From the NCBI GenBank assembly GCA_041481485.1, contig JBGPBY010000203.1:1-11808 (forward strand): 11,808 nucleotides of DNA. Reading direction: 5' to 3'. Positions 1 through 6,719 of this stretch are shown here, piece after piece (within the stretch, counting starts at the first letter, position 1; every line of letters begins with the position of its first letter). The stretch is from JBGPBY01 sp041481485 (GTDB lineage: Bacteria > Acidobacteriota > Terriglobia > 20CM-2-55-15). The position numbers and the translations under genes were made by a program. Under the pieces are notes generated by a model. The model was not told the DNA's origin and made no database searches. It saw only the letters and a list, made by a program, of their open reading frames with translations.

Positions 1-643
1 GGATGAATGACACTCGATCACAACCGTCCGCTTCCTCCAGATAGTGCGTGGTGAGAAGCACTGTCATCGAGGTATGCACGCGCAGTTTCTCGATGAAGCG
101 CCAGATCCGACGCCGGTTGGGAAGATCGAGTCCGATCGTTGGCTCATCCAGAAACAGCACCCGGGGTTGGTGAAGAACGCCGCGAACGATGTCGAGCGCC
201 CGGCGCAGTCCGCCGGAAAGAGCCGCGACGGGCGTGTTGCGGCGTTCCTGAAGTCCGAAGAGTTCAAGCAGCTCATCCGAGCGTTCTGCAATGATTCGGG
301 GCCGCAGGTTTTGCAGCAAACCCGCAAACCGAAGATTCTCGGCAACGGTCAGAGTGCGATCGAGCGCAGATTCCTGAAACACAATGCCGATGGCCTCGCG
401 CGATCGCACGGCATGCTTCCGAATGTCGAAGCCGGCGACCTCAGCCGATCCGGCATTCGGCTGTATCAGCGTCGCAAGCATGTGAATGGTTGTTGTTTTG
501 CCCGAGCCATTGGGGCCGAGGAGGCCGAAAAATTCGCCGGAGCTGATCTCCAGACTAAGGTCGTCCACCGCTCGCACGCCGGCGTATTGCTTGGTGAGCC
601 CCACCGCACGAATTGCGCCGGAACCCGCGTGACGCTCGTTCAT
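1..643 (-). CDS. ABC transporter ATP-binding protein, DrrA/CcmA type (partial, C-terminus beyond window)
   Basis: This is the nucleotide-binding subunit of an ABC transporter; 214 residues are visible and the frame stays open to the window edge. It has a Walker A motif (GPNGSGKTT, residues 43-51), a Q-loop Gln at 90, a signature LSGGLRRAL (142-150), Walker B with catalytic Glu (VLFLDEPT, 162-169), a D-loop (GLD) and an H-loop His200 in TTHYLEEAD. The layout is that of the DrrA/CcmA-like drug or multi-substrate exporter subfamily. The signature has Leu-Arg-Arg where the consensus has Gln-Arg-Gln/Lys. The ATG overlaps the pqqE stop as ATGA, so the two genes are probably translationally coupled and this is the last visible gene of the PQQ operon. 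ABC ATPases are known near PQQ and PQQ-alcohol dehydrogenase genes. A role in exporting PQQ or supporting a quinoprotein system is inference; the permease should lie left of base 1. Confidence 0.93.
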   Translation of the reverse strand, partial: MNERHAGSGAIRAVGLTKQYAGVRAVDDLSLEISSGEFFGLLGPNGSGKTTTIHMLATLIQPNAGSAEVAGFDIRKHAVRSREAIGIVFQESALDRTLTVAENLRFAGLLQNLRPRIIAERSDELLELFGLQERRNTPVAALSGGLRRALDIVRGVLHQPRVLFLDEPTIGLDLPNRRRIWRFIEKLRVHTSMTVLLTTHYLEEADGCDRVSFI

Positions 644-1800
644 GCGTTCGAAGATTGAACGGGGCTCGCAAGACGAAGGGAATTTGCGTCGTCCCGGTAG
701 AGCAATTCCGAACCCAGCTCTCCTGCGGCGTTCTGAATGCGAACGCGTTCGACGGTGTCCGTCACGAGACTGTGGAAGGGAGATTTGTCGCAAACCGGAT
801 CTGCATTCGCCGCGTCGCCCGTCATTTGATAGGCCTGGCAACGGCATCCTCCGAAGTCTTTCGCCTTCTCCGGGCACGTCCGGCAGGGTTCCTTCATCCA
901 GCCATCGCCTCGATAGGCATTGAATGCTTCGGATTCGTTCCAGATCCAGCGAAGGTCGTGGTCGATCACGCTTGGAAAGGTCAATCCCGGCAGCATGCGA
1001 GCCGAATGACACGGCAGCGCAAGTCCGTCCGCTGTGACGCCGAGAAACAGGGAGCCCCATCCGTTCATGCATGGCTTGGGACGCGTTTCGTAATAGTCCG
1101 GCACGACAAAGAAAATTCGCATCTTGCCGCCGGCACGCTCGCGAAACTTATTGGTAATCTCCTCGGCGCGCTGCAACTGTTCCAGACTCGGCAGCAGCTT
1201 GTCTCGGTTTAGATACGCCCAGCCGTAGTACTGCGTGTTGGCAAGCTCAACGTACTCCGCACCAAGCTGCTCGGCCATTTCGAGAATCTGCTGCACATGG
1301 TCGATATTGAGCCGGTGCAGCACAACGTTCAGCACCATCGGGTAATCGTATTGCTTGATCAACGCACCGACTTTCTGTTTCAGCTCGAACGTGCGCGTGT
1401 GCGACAGGAAATCGTTCATTTCGCGAGTGGAGTCCTGAAACGAAAGCTGGATGTGATCGAGGCCGCCTTCCTTGAATGCGGCAATCCGCTTCTCGTCGAG
1501 ACCGACGCCCGAGGTAATCAGGTTGGAATAGAACCCGAGCTTGCGCGCTTCGGCGACCAGAATCTCCAGATCGGGCCGCGTCAGTGGTTCTCCGCCGGAA
1601 AAACCAAGCTGCGACGCGCCGAGTTCGCGGCCCTGGCGCAGCACTCGAAGCCAGTCTTCAGTTGAGAGTTCGCTGCCATATCGGGCGTAGTCGACCGGGT
1701 TGTAGCAGAAAACGCAGTGCAGGGGGCACTTGTAGCTGACTTCGGCCAGCAGCCACAGCGGAAGGCTAGTCTTGTTTTTTTCGGATCCAGCCTTTTCCAT
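640..1800 (-). CDS. pqqE: PqqE, PqqA peptide cyclase (radical SAM/SPASM)
   Basis: PqqE is the cytoplasmic radical SAM enzyme that, with PqqD, forms the carbon-carbon bond between the conserved Glu and Tyr of PqqA, the first step of PQQ synthesis. The chosen 386-residue protein has the radical SAM cluster motif with Cys25, Cys29 and Cys32 (CPLHCVFCY), a GGEP motif (69-72), and a C-terminal SPASM-type set of cysteines (244, 264, 306, 309, 319, 321, 337) for auxiliary Fe-S clusters. I chose the ATG at 1800 because it has GGAG seven bases upstream and gives the usual PqqE N-terminus. An in-frame start at 1899 would add 33 residues of non-homologous-looking sequence read from within pqqD. The gene overlaps the end of pqqD by 35 bases and its TGA overlaps the ATG of the following ABC gene. 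Confidence 0.96.
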   Translation of the reverse strand: MEKAGSEKNKTSLPLWLLAEVSYKCPLHCVFCYNPVDYARYGSELSTEDWLRVLRQGRELGASQLGFSGGEPLTRPDLEILVAEARKLGFYSNLITSGVGLDEKRIAAFKEGGLDHIQLSFQDSTREMNDFLSHTRTFELKQKVGALIKQYDYPMVLNVVLHRLNIDHVQQILEMAEQLGAEYVELANTQYYGWAYLNRDKLLPSLEQLQRAEEITNKFRERAGGKMRIFFVVPDYYETRPKPCMNGWGSLFLGVTADGLALPCHSARMLPGLTFPSVIDHDLRWIWNESEAFNAYRGDGWMKEPCRTCPEKAKDFGGCRCQAYQMTGDAANADPVCDKSPFHSLVTDTVERVRIQNAAGELGSELLYRDDANSLRLASPVQSSNA

Positions 1801-2044
1801 GAGCGTGCTCCAGAAATTCGACGACGTCGCCTCGCAAATCGGCGCCGGGGAATGCAGTCTCCAGATCCTTGATGATCTGGCCGACGGTCGCCGTGCCATC
1901 CACGCGCTTCAGTATTTCTCCGGAACTGTCCGGCAATTTCACCATGCCTTCCGGATACAGGAGTACGTGCATTTGCTGCGCCGGTTCCCATTGGAATCGG
2001 TAGTGCCGGGAGATTTCCAATACTGCGTCGTCGGTCAAAGCCAT
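1766..2044 (-). CDS. pqqD: PqqD, PqqA-binding peptide chaperone
   Basis: PqqD is a small RiPP-recognition protein that binds the precursor peptide PqqA and presents it to PqqE. The product is 92 residues, the normal size, and shows family features such as the N-terminal segment leading to 'RFQWEPAQQ', 'LLYPEGMVKL' and the helical 'GEILKRVDG' region, followed by a predicted helical end (VVEFLEHAHGKGW). The ATG at 2044 has AGGA seven bases upstream and lies 12 bases after the pqqC stop. The 3' end overlaps the pqqE start by 35 bases, which suggests coupled, stoichiometric production of the PqqD-PqqE pair. In some species PqqD is fused to PqqC; here it is a separate gene. Confidence 0.95.
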   Translation of the reverse strand: MALTDDAVLEISRHYRFQWEPAQQMHVLLYPEGMVKLPDSSGEILKRVDGTATVGQIIKDLETAFPGADLRGDVVEFLEHAHGKGWIRKKQD

Positions 2045-2056
2045 TTGTTGATCCTG

Positions 2057-2776
2057 TTAATTGGACCCGGAACCGATGCCATATGCAAGCTGCATCGTAT
2101 CGAGCATCGTCCACAGCACGTCGAGCTTGAATTGCAGAATATCGAGAGCGTGTTCCTGTTCCGGGCGCGTGCGGAAATGATTCAGTGTGGTTTGAAGACC
2201 ATGCTCCACGTCGCGCCGGGCCTCCGAAAGTCGTTTGCGAAAATACTGGTAACCTTCCGCTTCGATCCACGGATAGAACTGCGGCCAGTTATCCAGCCGC
2301 TTCTGGTGTATTTCCGGAGCGAACAATTCAGTGAGCGACGAGCAGGCCGCTTCCTGCCACGGGGCGCGGCGGGCAAAGTTCACATAGGCGTCCACGGCAA
2401 ATCGCACTCCGGGAAGTACGAACTTCAGCGACTGCACGTCGTCGCGCTTCAAGCCGCAGGCATCCGCCAGCCGCAGCCACGCCTCGATTCCGCCTTCGTC
2501 GAGCTGCGTCCCGTCATGGTCAATGATGCGCAGAATCCATTGGCGCCGTTCGTCGCGGTCGGGCATGTTGGCAAGAATTGCCGCATCCTTCAGCGGAATC
2601 GACAGCTGATAGTAAAACCGGTTGTACACCCAACCCTGAACCTGCTGTTTTGTGCAGCGCCCGGCGTTCATTGCAATATGGAAAGGATGGTGGATGTGAT
2701 AGCGGTCTCCCTTTGCGCGCAATTGCCTTTCAAATTCCTGCCGGGTCCACGGTGTCATGTCGCGAGCTTCCTTCAT
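2057..2776 (-). CDS. pqqC: PqqC, pyrroloquinoline-quinone synthase
   Basis: PqqC is the cofactorless oxidase that carries out the last ring closure and eight-electron oxidation giving PQQ. The 239-residue product has the helical haem-oxygenase-like fold signature of the family: 'YHIHHPFH' (His27, His29, His30), 'NRFYYQ' (Arg53, Gln57), 'DHDG' (His87), 'RFAVDAYVNFARRA', 'QEAACSSLTELFAP' and 'IHQKRLD' (His157, Arg160). These correspond, as I recall the Klebsiella protein, to its active-site residues. I chose the ATG at 2776 because GAGG sits five bases before it and it begins just after the pqqB stop. Other in-frame ATGs lie at 2833 and 2806 (both inside pqqB) and at 2758. The match to the family begins around residue 8, so all give an intact enzyme. 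Confidence 0.96.
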   Translation of the reverse strand: MKEARDMTPWTRQEFERQLRAKGDRYHIHHPFHIAMNAGRCTKQQVQGWVYNRFYYQLSIPLKDAAILANMPDRDERRQWILRIIDHDGTQLDEGGIEAWLRLADACGLKRDDVQSLKFVLPGVRFAVDAYVNFARRAPWQEAACSSLTELFAPEIHQKRLDNWPQFYPWIEAEGYQYFRKRLSEARRDVEHGLQTTLNHFRTRPEQEHALDILQFKLDVLWTMLDTMQLAYGIGSGSN

Positions 2777-2783
2777 CGTTTCC

Positions 2784-3695
2784 TCAAAGCGTGATTTCCA
2801 TTCCATCGAAAGCCACTTCGATGCCGGCTGCATCCAATTCGCGGCGTTCCGGCGAATCTTCGTTAAGAATTGGATTGGTGTTATTGATGTGGATCAGCAC
2901 CTTGCGGGTCGCCTTCAGGGGTTTCAGTACTTCAATCATACCCCCGTCCCCGGATTGCGGAAGGTGCCCGATCTCCTTCGCCCGCTTTTTCGATATGCCG
3001 AGCCGGATCATTTCGTCATCCGTCCAGAACGTTCCGTCCACCATGAGACAGTCGGCCTGTTCCATGAAAGGGCGAATCTGCGGTTCGATTGCGACGAGGC
3101 CTGGAGAATAAAACACATTCCTGCCGGTTTTTGGATCGGTGATGCGCATGCCGATATTGTCGCCGGGGCCCGGTTGGTTTCGCCGCGGGGAATATGGCGG
3201 CGGCTTGCTGGCGACCGATACGGCAGTAAACAGCAGGTCGGATCCTTCGATTGCGAATGAACTGCCGGTATCGAATGGCAATGAATGCCAGTGGACGCCG
3301 CAGTAATGCTGAAGAATGTTCAATAGCGGATTGCCTGTCGTCAGATCCTCATGCGCCATATCCGTGCAATAGATCTCGAGCGGCTTTCCCTCTCTCATCA
3401 TGAGCAGGCCTGTAGTGTGATCGATCTGAGCGTCCATCAGAACAATGGCGCGCACCGCCGTATCGCGGAGCGAACGAGCCGGCTGTAACTCGGGAAATGC
3501 GCGGAATTGGGCCAGAAGGTCGGGAGAGGCGTTGAAAAGAATCCAGTCGGTGTCATTTCCGGAAACGGCGATGGAGGATTGAGTACGCGCCTGGGCTCGA
3601 ATGGTTCCGCTTCTCAGCCCATGACAATTGGGACAGTTGCAATTCCACTGCGGGAAGCCACCACCGGCGGCAGAGCCCAGCACTCGGATTCTCAC
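2784..3695 (-). CDS. pqqB: PqqB, metallo-beta-lactamase-fold hydroxylase of PQQ synthesis
   Basis: PqqB belongs to the metallo-beta-lactamase fold and, from published work on the family, hydroxylates the tyrosine ring of the Glu-Tyr intermediate released from PqqA. The 303-residue length is typical. Visible features are the N-terminal 'VLGSAAGGGFPQWNCNC' with the zinc-type cysteines Cys19, Cys21 and Cys24, a Ser-Pro-Asp (57-59), and a metal-binding segment 'MDAQIDHTTGLL' (Asp88 to His93). The start is GTG at 3695, giving the family N-terminus 'MRIRVLG'; the Shine-Dalgarno sequence in front of it is weak (GAG, seven bases away). The gene starts 62 bases after pqqA, with a hairpin in the gap, and ends seven bases before the pqqC start. 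Weak initiation plus the hairpin would keep PqqB below PqqA in amount (inference). Confidence 0.96.
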   Translation of the reverse strand: MRIRVLGSAAGGGFPQWNCNCPNCHGLRSGTIRAQARTQSSIAVSGNDTDWILFNASPDLLAQFRAFPELQPARSLRDTAVRAIVLMDAQIDHTTGLLMMREGKPLEIYCTDMAHEDLTTGNPLLNILQHYCGVHWHSLPFDTGSSFAIEGSDLLFTAVSVASKPPPYSPRRNQPGPGDNIGMRITDPKTGRNVFYSPGLVAIEPQIRPFMEQADCLMVDGTFWTDDEMIRLGISKKRAKEIGHLPQSGDGGMIEVLKPLKATRKVLIHINNTNPILNEDSPERRELDAAGIEVAFDGMEITL

Positions 3696-3719
3696 AGATT
3701 TACTCGCAGGCGGGAATTA

Positions 3720-3746
3720 CCGGAAGCCCCGTTCCGAGGCTCCCGG
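3720..3746 (-). promoter_or_regulatory. Hairpin in the pqqA-pqqB gap
   Basis: Two nine-base arms (CCGGGAGCC and GGCTTCCGG in the transcript) enclose a nine-base loop and pair fully if one G-U wobble is allowed. The hairpin starts 11 bases after the pqqA stop and ends 24 bases before the pqqB GTG. No T-run follows it, so it is not a classical intrinsic terminator. It could cause partial termination, protect the 3' end of a short pqqA transcript, or reduce readthrough into pqqB. The dyad is seen directly; its function is inference. Confidence 0.6.
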
Positions 3747-3757
3747 CACCAACGGAA

Positions 3758-3829
3758 CTAGCGGTTGGAAATGTACATCGTCGACTCGAAACCAAGTCGT
3801 ATTTCGATGTATTTCGGTTTGGTCCACAT
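3758..3829 (-). CDS. pqqA: PqqA, PQQ precursor peptide
   Basis: This 23-residue peptide is the ribosomal precursor of PQQ. It begins MWTKPKYIEIRLG and ends YISNR, nearly the same as the classic PqqA of Klebsiella as I recall it. Glu15 and Tyr19, whose side chains become the PQQ skeleton, are present in the required E-x-x-x-Y spacing. The ATG has a strong GGAGG nine bases upstream and the gene ends with TAG. It lies 62 bases upstream of pqqB on the same strand and is the first gene of the operon. The strong ribosome site fits the need to make precursor in excess of the enzymes. It is easy to miss in automatic annotation because of its length. Confidence 0.97.
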   Translation of the reverse strand: MWTKPKYIEIRLGFESTMYISNR

Positions 3830-3846
3830 AGGCTACGACCTCCAAA

Positions 3847-3878
3847 AACAGTACTGTTGTTGATTCGGTGTTCCGAAT
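3847..3878. promoter_or_regulatory. Two adjacent palindromes in the pqqA leader
   Basis: A perfect 12-base palindrome, AACAGTACTGTT (3847-3858), sits directly upstream of the pqqA ribosome binding site. Four bases further upstream is ATTCGG-TGTT-CCGAAT (3863-3878), a six-base inverted repeat with a four-base loop. If transcription starts near 3879, as the proposed promoter suggests, both would be in the 5' untranslated leader. They could fold in the RNA or act as operators at the DNA level. The symmetry is seen directly; the role is inference. Confidence 0.5.
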
Positions 3879-3885
3879 GGGGCGA

Positions 3886-3915
3886 AGCATATCCCGATGG
3901 CAGAATGAATTACAA
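3886..3915 (-). promoter_or_regulatory. Candidate sigma70-type promoter of the pqq operon
   Basis: On the minus strand TTGTAA (3915-3910) and TATGCT (3891-3886) are separated by 18 bases and each matches four of six consensus positions. The site is 57 bases upstream of the pqqA ATG. An imperfect palindrome, TACAAATTAATTGTA (3911-3925), overlaps the proposed -35 box and could be an operator. This 131-base gap between the upstream gene and pqqA is AT-richer than its surroundings in its middle part. The promoter is a by-eye match only. Confidence 0.4.
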
Positions 3916-3960
3916 ATTAATTGTAGGCGGATCTTGCGGGCGGACTCACTATGCTTGCTG

Positions 3961-6669
3961 TTAATTCAGGCTGGCAACACGGGCACGGGCGGTGTCGGCG
4001 TAAGTTCCTTTGGGGGCGATTTCGAGGTAGGTCTGGTAGGTACGGCGGGCATCACTAAACCGATTGACCTGATAGTAAGCGTCTGCCAGATTGGCATAGG
4101 CAACGGCGCGCTTGGGATCGATCTTGATAGCCTTCTCCGTCCATTGGATGGCCAGGTCCATCTTTCCCAATTTCGTGTACATGAACCCCGCATTGTTGGC
4201 GGCAAGAGCGCTCGAGGGATCGATCTTCGCGGCAGTGAGAAATTCGTCAAGCGCTTCCTGGTACCGCTTCTCCTGGAAAAGAGTGAAGCCTTTGTTCAGG
4301 TGGGCGGTCGCGGTTGATGGAGCTTTTGCAGAAGGAGCTGGGGCGGTGCTTGAAGATTTCGATTGTATATCCACCAATTGCTGCCGCAACTGATCGTTCC
4401 GTGCGGACTTGGTTGCGATTTCGCGGCGGATTTGGTCGATTTGCGAATTGAGCTGGATTGCAACCTGATCCAGTTGTGCGGAAACCTCACTGAGAAATTC
4501 CGTCTCCGGATGAAGTTCAAAAATGAATTCGCCGCCTTCGCTTCCCGGAAGATTTCCAAATGCCGGGGTCTGATGCGCAAGCCCGGACACGCCGGGGGCG
4601 ACAAATGACGCCAGTTCGGTTGCGCTGATAAAACCGTCGGAATTGAGATCCGCACGTCCTTCGAGACCCTGCAGTACCGTCCATGAAAATATCGAGTGGC
4701 CGTTTGGGCCGGTATCGGAAACTTCTTCGTTCGCGCCGCCGGCGGTTAGCATCTGCCGCGAGCTGCGCTGCGAAACTTCACGCAGGTAATTGCTGGTTCC
4801 ACCCGAACGGGTCAATGCCAATCCGCTGTAACAGGAGTCCATTACGAACAACACATGCCTGGCGGGAATGGATTCGGAAATATCCTGAAAATTGGTCATC
4901 GAGATCGCCTGCCCCTGAAAGCTTTCAAGGTCGGCGTCATAGGGAATGATGTAGCCAAGGTCTCGCCCGCTCGGCAGCTTGCGCGTCGCGCCGTGTCCGG
5001 CAAAGAACACAAAAACACGATCGTCCTTTTGCACTTTCTTCGGGTCGGCCAACGTGTCGCCCAGCACCGAAAGGATTTTTTCCCGCGTGGCATCGCCGTT
5101 GAGCAGCGTCAGGACATGATCGGGCTTAAACTTAAAATTGTTGATCAGAAGTTCGCTCATGCCCTTCGCGTCATTGACGGCATAGTGCAATCGCGGCCAC
5201 TTCGGATATTCGTCGATACCGATGATCACAGCCCAGCTTTCGCGATACAGCACCGGCATGGCTTCTGGTTTTTCATTGGTTTCGGTGATGCGCGGACCGT
5301 CATCCACAAACGTCTGTCCATTCCAGGACAGGAAACGATAGCCCTCGTTTTGAAGCGTTTCGATGATCAAAGGAACCGCATCGATGGTCCGTTCGTGTAT
5401 GTCATGAAGCAGAATGATGCCGTGATTCAGCCTTCGCGCATCGCGGATCACCCGATTGGCAATGGATTTCGAAACCGGATCCGCCCAGTCGTCGGAATCG
5501 ATATTCCACATTACCGACTTCATATTGTGCGCGCCAATGGCCGCAAGCACTTTGACATCACGCTCGCCGTAAGGAGGACGGAACAATACCGGATCCACAT
5601 TGATGACGGATTTCAGCATCCGGTTAGTTTCGTCAAACTCTTTTGCGACTTCTGAATCCGACATCTTCGGTAAAACATTATGCGAATAACCGTGACTGCC
5701 AATCGTTTCGCCCGATTCGATCAGGCGCACGGCCGCAGCCGACGCGCGTGTGGGAACGACCTTGTTCTGCTTCAGTGAACCCAGATTCTCTCCAAGTTCA
5801 AAGAAAACCGATTTCACGTTGTGCTTGCGAAGGATGTTGAGAATCTGATCGGTGTAGCGCGCATGCGGCCCGTCGTCAAACGTCAGTACAAAGGTCTTCG
5901 GCGGAAGATTGTTCCCGTAGACTTCGAGATCCGAGTCACGATGCTGCTCGGCTTTACTGCCATTCTGGTTGACCTGAGCGATTTGGACGGCATATCCCTT
6001 GAGAATATCTTCGCGTTTGAACAGCGTGCGAAGGAAGGCGACGTACTGGTCCCATGCTTCGCGCCGGATTTCGATTCCCCGGGTATCAAAACGCGCAAAT
6101 ATTTTGTCGAGTTCCTTTTCGTAGAGCGACTGAATTTCCGCCAGTGCTTTGCGATCCAAGTCGACGCGGCCTGCGAGTTCCTGCTTCTCTTTCGAATTCG
6201 ATTTGATTCCGGAAAGAGTTTCCGCAATATCCGAAATGACTTCACGGAACGCCAGCTTGTCCGCGTCGTGAAACGAGTTCTTGTTTTCGACAAGATCCAG
6301 AAATCGCACGACGTTCGCAAGCGGTTTGGAAAAGTCCCCGGCATTCAGAATATCGCCGGTCAATTCATCGGATAATTGCGAGATCCCACGATGATTCTCT
6401 TGAAAAATGATTTTCCCAACAAGCGAGATACGCCCGTGCTCGTCAGACTGGTCGGTGTCATCCTCGAGCAAAACAATCATTTTGCGATAACGGGCCACGA
6501 TGTCATCCAGTCGCTGTTCAAACGGATCGACCGGCGGTGCCGGCGGAACAGCAGCTACGGAAGGTTGAGGCGCGGAAACAGATGGTTTTCGTGTATGAAA
6601 AAACCAACCTGCGATCACGGCAACGATCAAGACGAGAGCGGCTGCAATACCAACATTTCGAAGGGACAT
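3961..6669 (-). CDS. Membrane-anchored NodB polysaccharide deacetylase-caspase (C14)-TPR fusion protein
   Basis: This 902-residue protein joins several complete modules. Residues 7-24 form a hydrophobic anchor, followed by a Pro-rich linker (29-49) and a charged helical region (50-250). A NodB deacetylase domain (about 258-450) carries TFDDGP (Asp265, Asp266), the metal motif SHGYSH (His326, His330), RPPYGE (364-369), DSDDW (391-395) and LLHDIH (His422). A caspase-like domain (about 475-720) starts with WAVIIGIDEYP and has the catalytic dyad His559 (FFAGHG) and Cys613 (DSCYSG), plus a perfect EF-hand-type loop (674-685). Then come a coiled coil (about 722-770), a Ser/Pro/Ala linker and three 34-residue TPRs (787-888). 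All catalytic residues of both enzymes are present. NodB enzymes act on cell-wall or capsular sugars, so periplasmic or surface location is likely. Substrates are unknown. The ATG has no clear ribosome site and follows a dyad by two bases. Confidence 0.9.
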   Translation of the reverse strand: MSLRNVGIAAALVLIVAVIAGWFFHTRKPSVSAPQPSVAAVPPAPPVDPFEQRLDDIVARYRKMIVLLEDDTDQSDEHGRISLVGKIIFQENHRGISQLSDELTGDILNAGDFSKPLANVVRFLDLVENKNSFHDADKLAFREVISDIAETLSGIKSNSKEKQELAGRVDLDRKALAEIQSLYEKELDKIFARFDTRGIEIRREAWDQYVAFLRTLFKREDILKGYAVQIAQVNQNGSKAEQHRDSDLEVYGNNLPPKTFVLTFDDGPHARYTDQILNILRKHNVKSVFFELGENLGSLKQNKVVPTRASAAAVRLIESGETIGSHGYSHNVLPKMSDSEVAKEFDETNRMLKSVINVDPVLFRPPYGERDVKVLAAIGAHNMKSVMWNIDSDDWADPVSKSIANRVIRDARRLNHGIILLHDIHERTIDAVPLIIETLQNEGYRFLSWNGQTFVDDGPRITETNEKPEAMPVLYRESWAVIIGIDEYPKWPRLHYAVNDAKGMSELLINNFKFKPDHVLTLLNGDATREKILSVLGDTLADPKKVQKDDRVFVFFAGHGATRKLPSGRDLGYIIPYDADLESFQGQAISMTNFQDISESIPARHVLFVMDSCYSGLALTRSGGTSNYLREVSQRSSRQMLTAGGANEEVSDTGPNGHSIFSWTVLQGLEGRADLNSDGFISATELASFVAPGVSGLAHQTPAFGNLPGSEGGEFIFELHPETEFLSEVSAQLDQVAIQLNSQIDQIRREIATKSARNDQLRQQLVDIQSKSSSTAPAPSAKAPSTATAHLNKGFTLFQEKRYQEALDEFLTAAKIDPSSALAANNAGFMYTKLGKMDLAIQWTEKAIKIDPKRAVAYANLADAYYQVNRFSDARRTYQTYLEIAPKGTYADTARARVASLN

Positions 6670-6671
6670 TG

Positions 6672-6693
6672 GACAAGAGATTGATCTTTTGTC
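6672..6693. promoter_or_regulatory. Inverted repeat directly upstream of the NodB-caspase start codon
   Basis: The plus-strand arms GACAAGAGA (6672-6680) and TCTTTTGTC (6685-6693) surround a TTGA loop and match at eight of nine positions. The repeat ends two bases before the ATG at 6669, where a ribosome binding site would be expected, and no Shine-Dalgarno sequence is seen there. It could be an operator or an RNA structure that limits translation. It lies within the 50-base gap to the upstream gene. Confidence 0.45.
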
Positions 6694-6719
6694 ATCCGCT
6701 TTTCAAGAGTTAATACAAC

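Noticed and set aside
1581..2270. Minus-strand open frame of 229 codons across pqqC, pqqD and pqqE
   Set aside because: It is an Arg-rich out-of-frame reading of three known genes.
1772..2794. Long plus-strand open frame opposite pqqC and pqqD
   Set aside because: It is antisense to two clearly recognised genes and its translation resembles no family; GC-rich codon use opens the opposite frame.
3830..3960. Intrinsic terminator after the NodB-caspase gene
   Set aside because: The gap has dyads but none is a GC-rich stem followed by a T-run in the minus direction, so no terminator is claimed.
4855..5655. Plus-strand open frame of 266 codons opposite the NodB-caspase gene
   Set aside because: The minus-strand frame carries all NodB and caspase motifs; the plus-strand product has no recognisable features.
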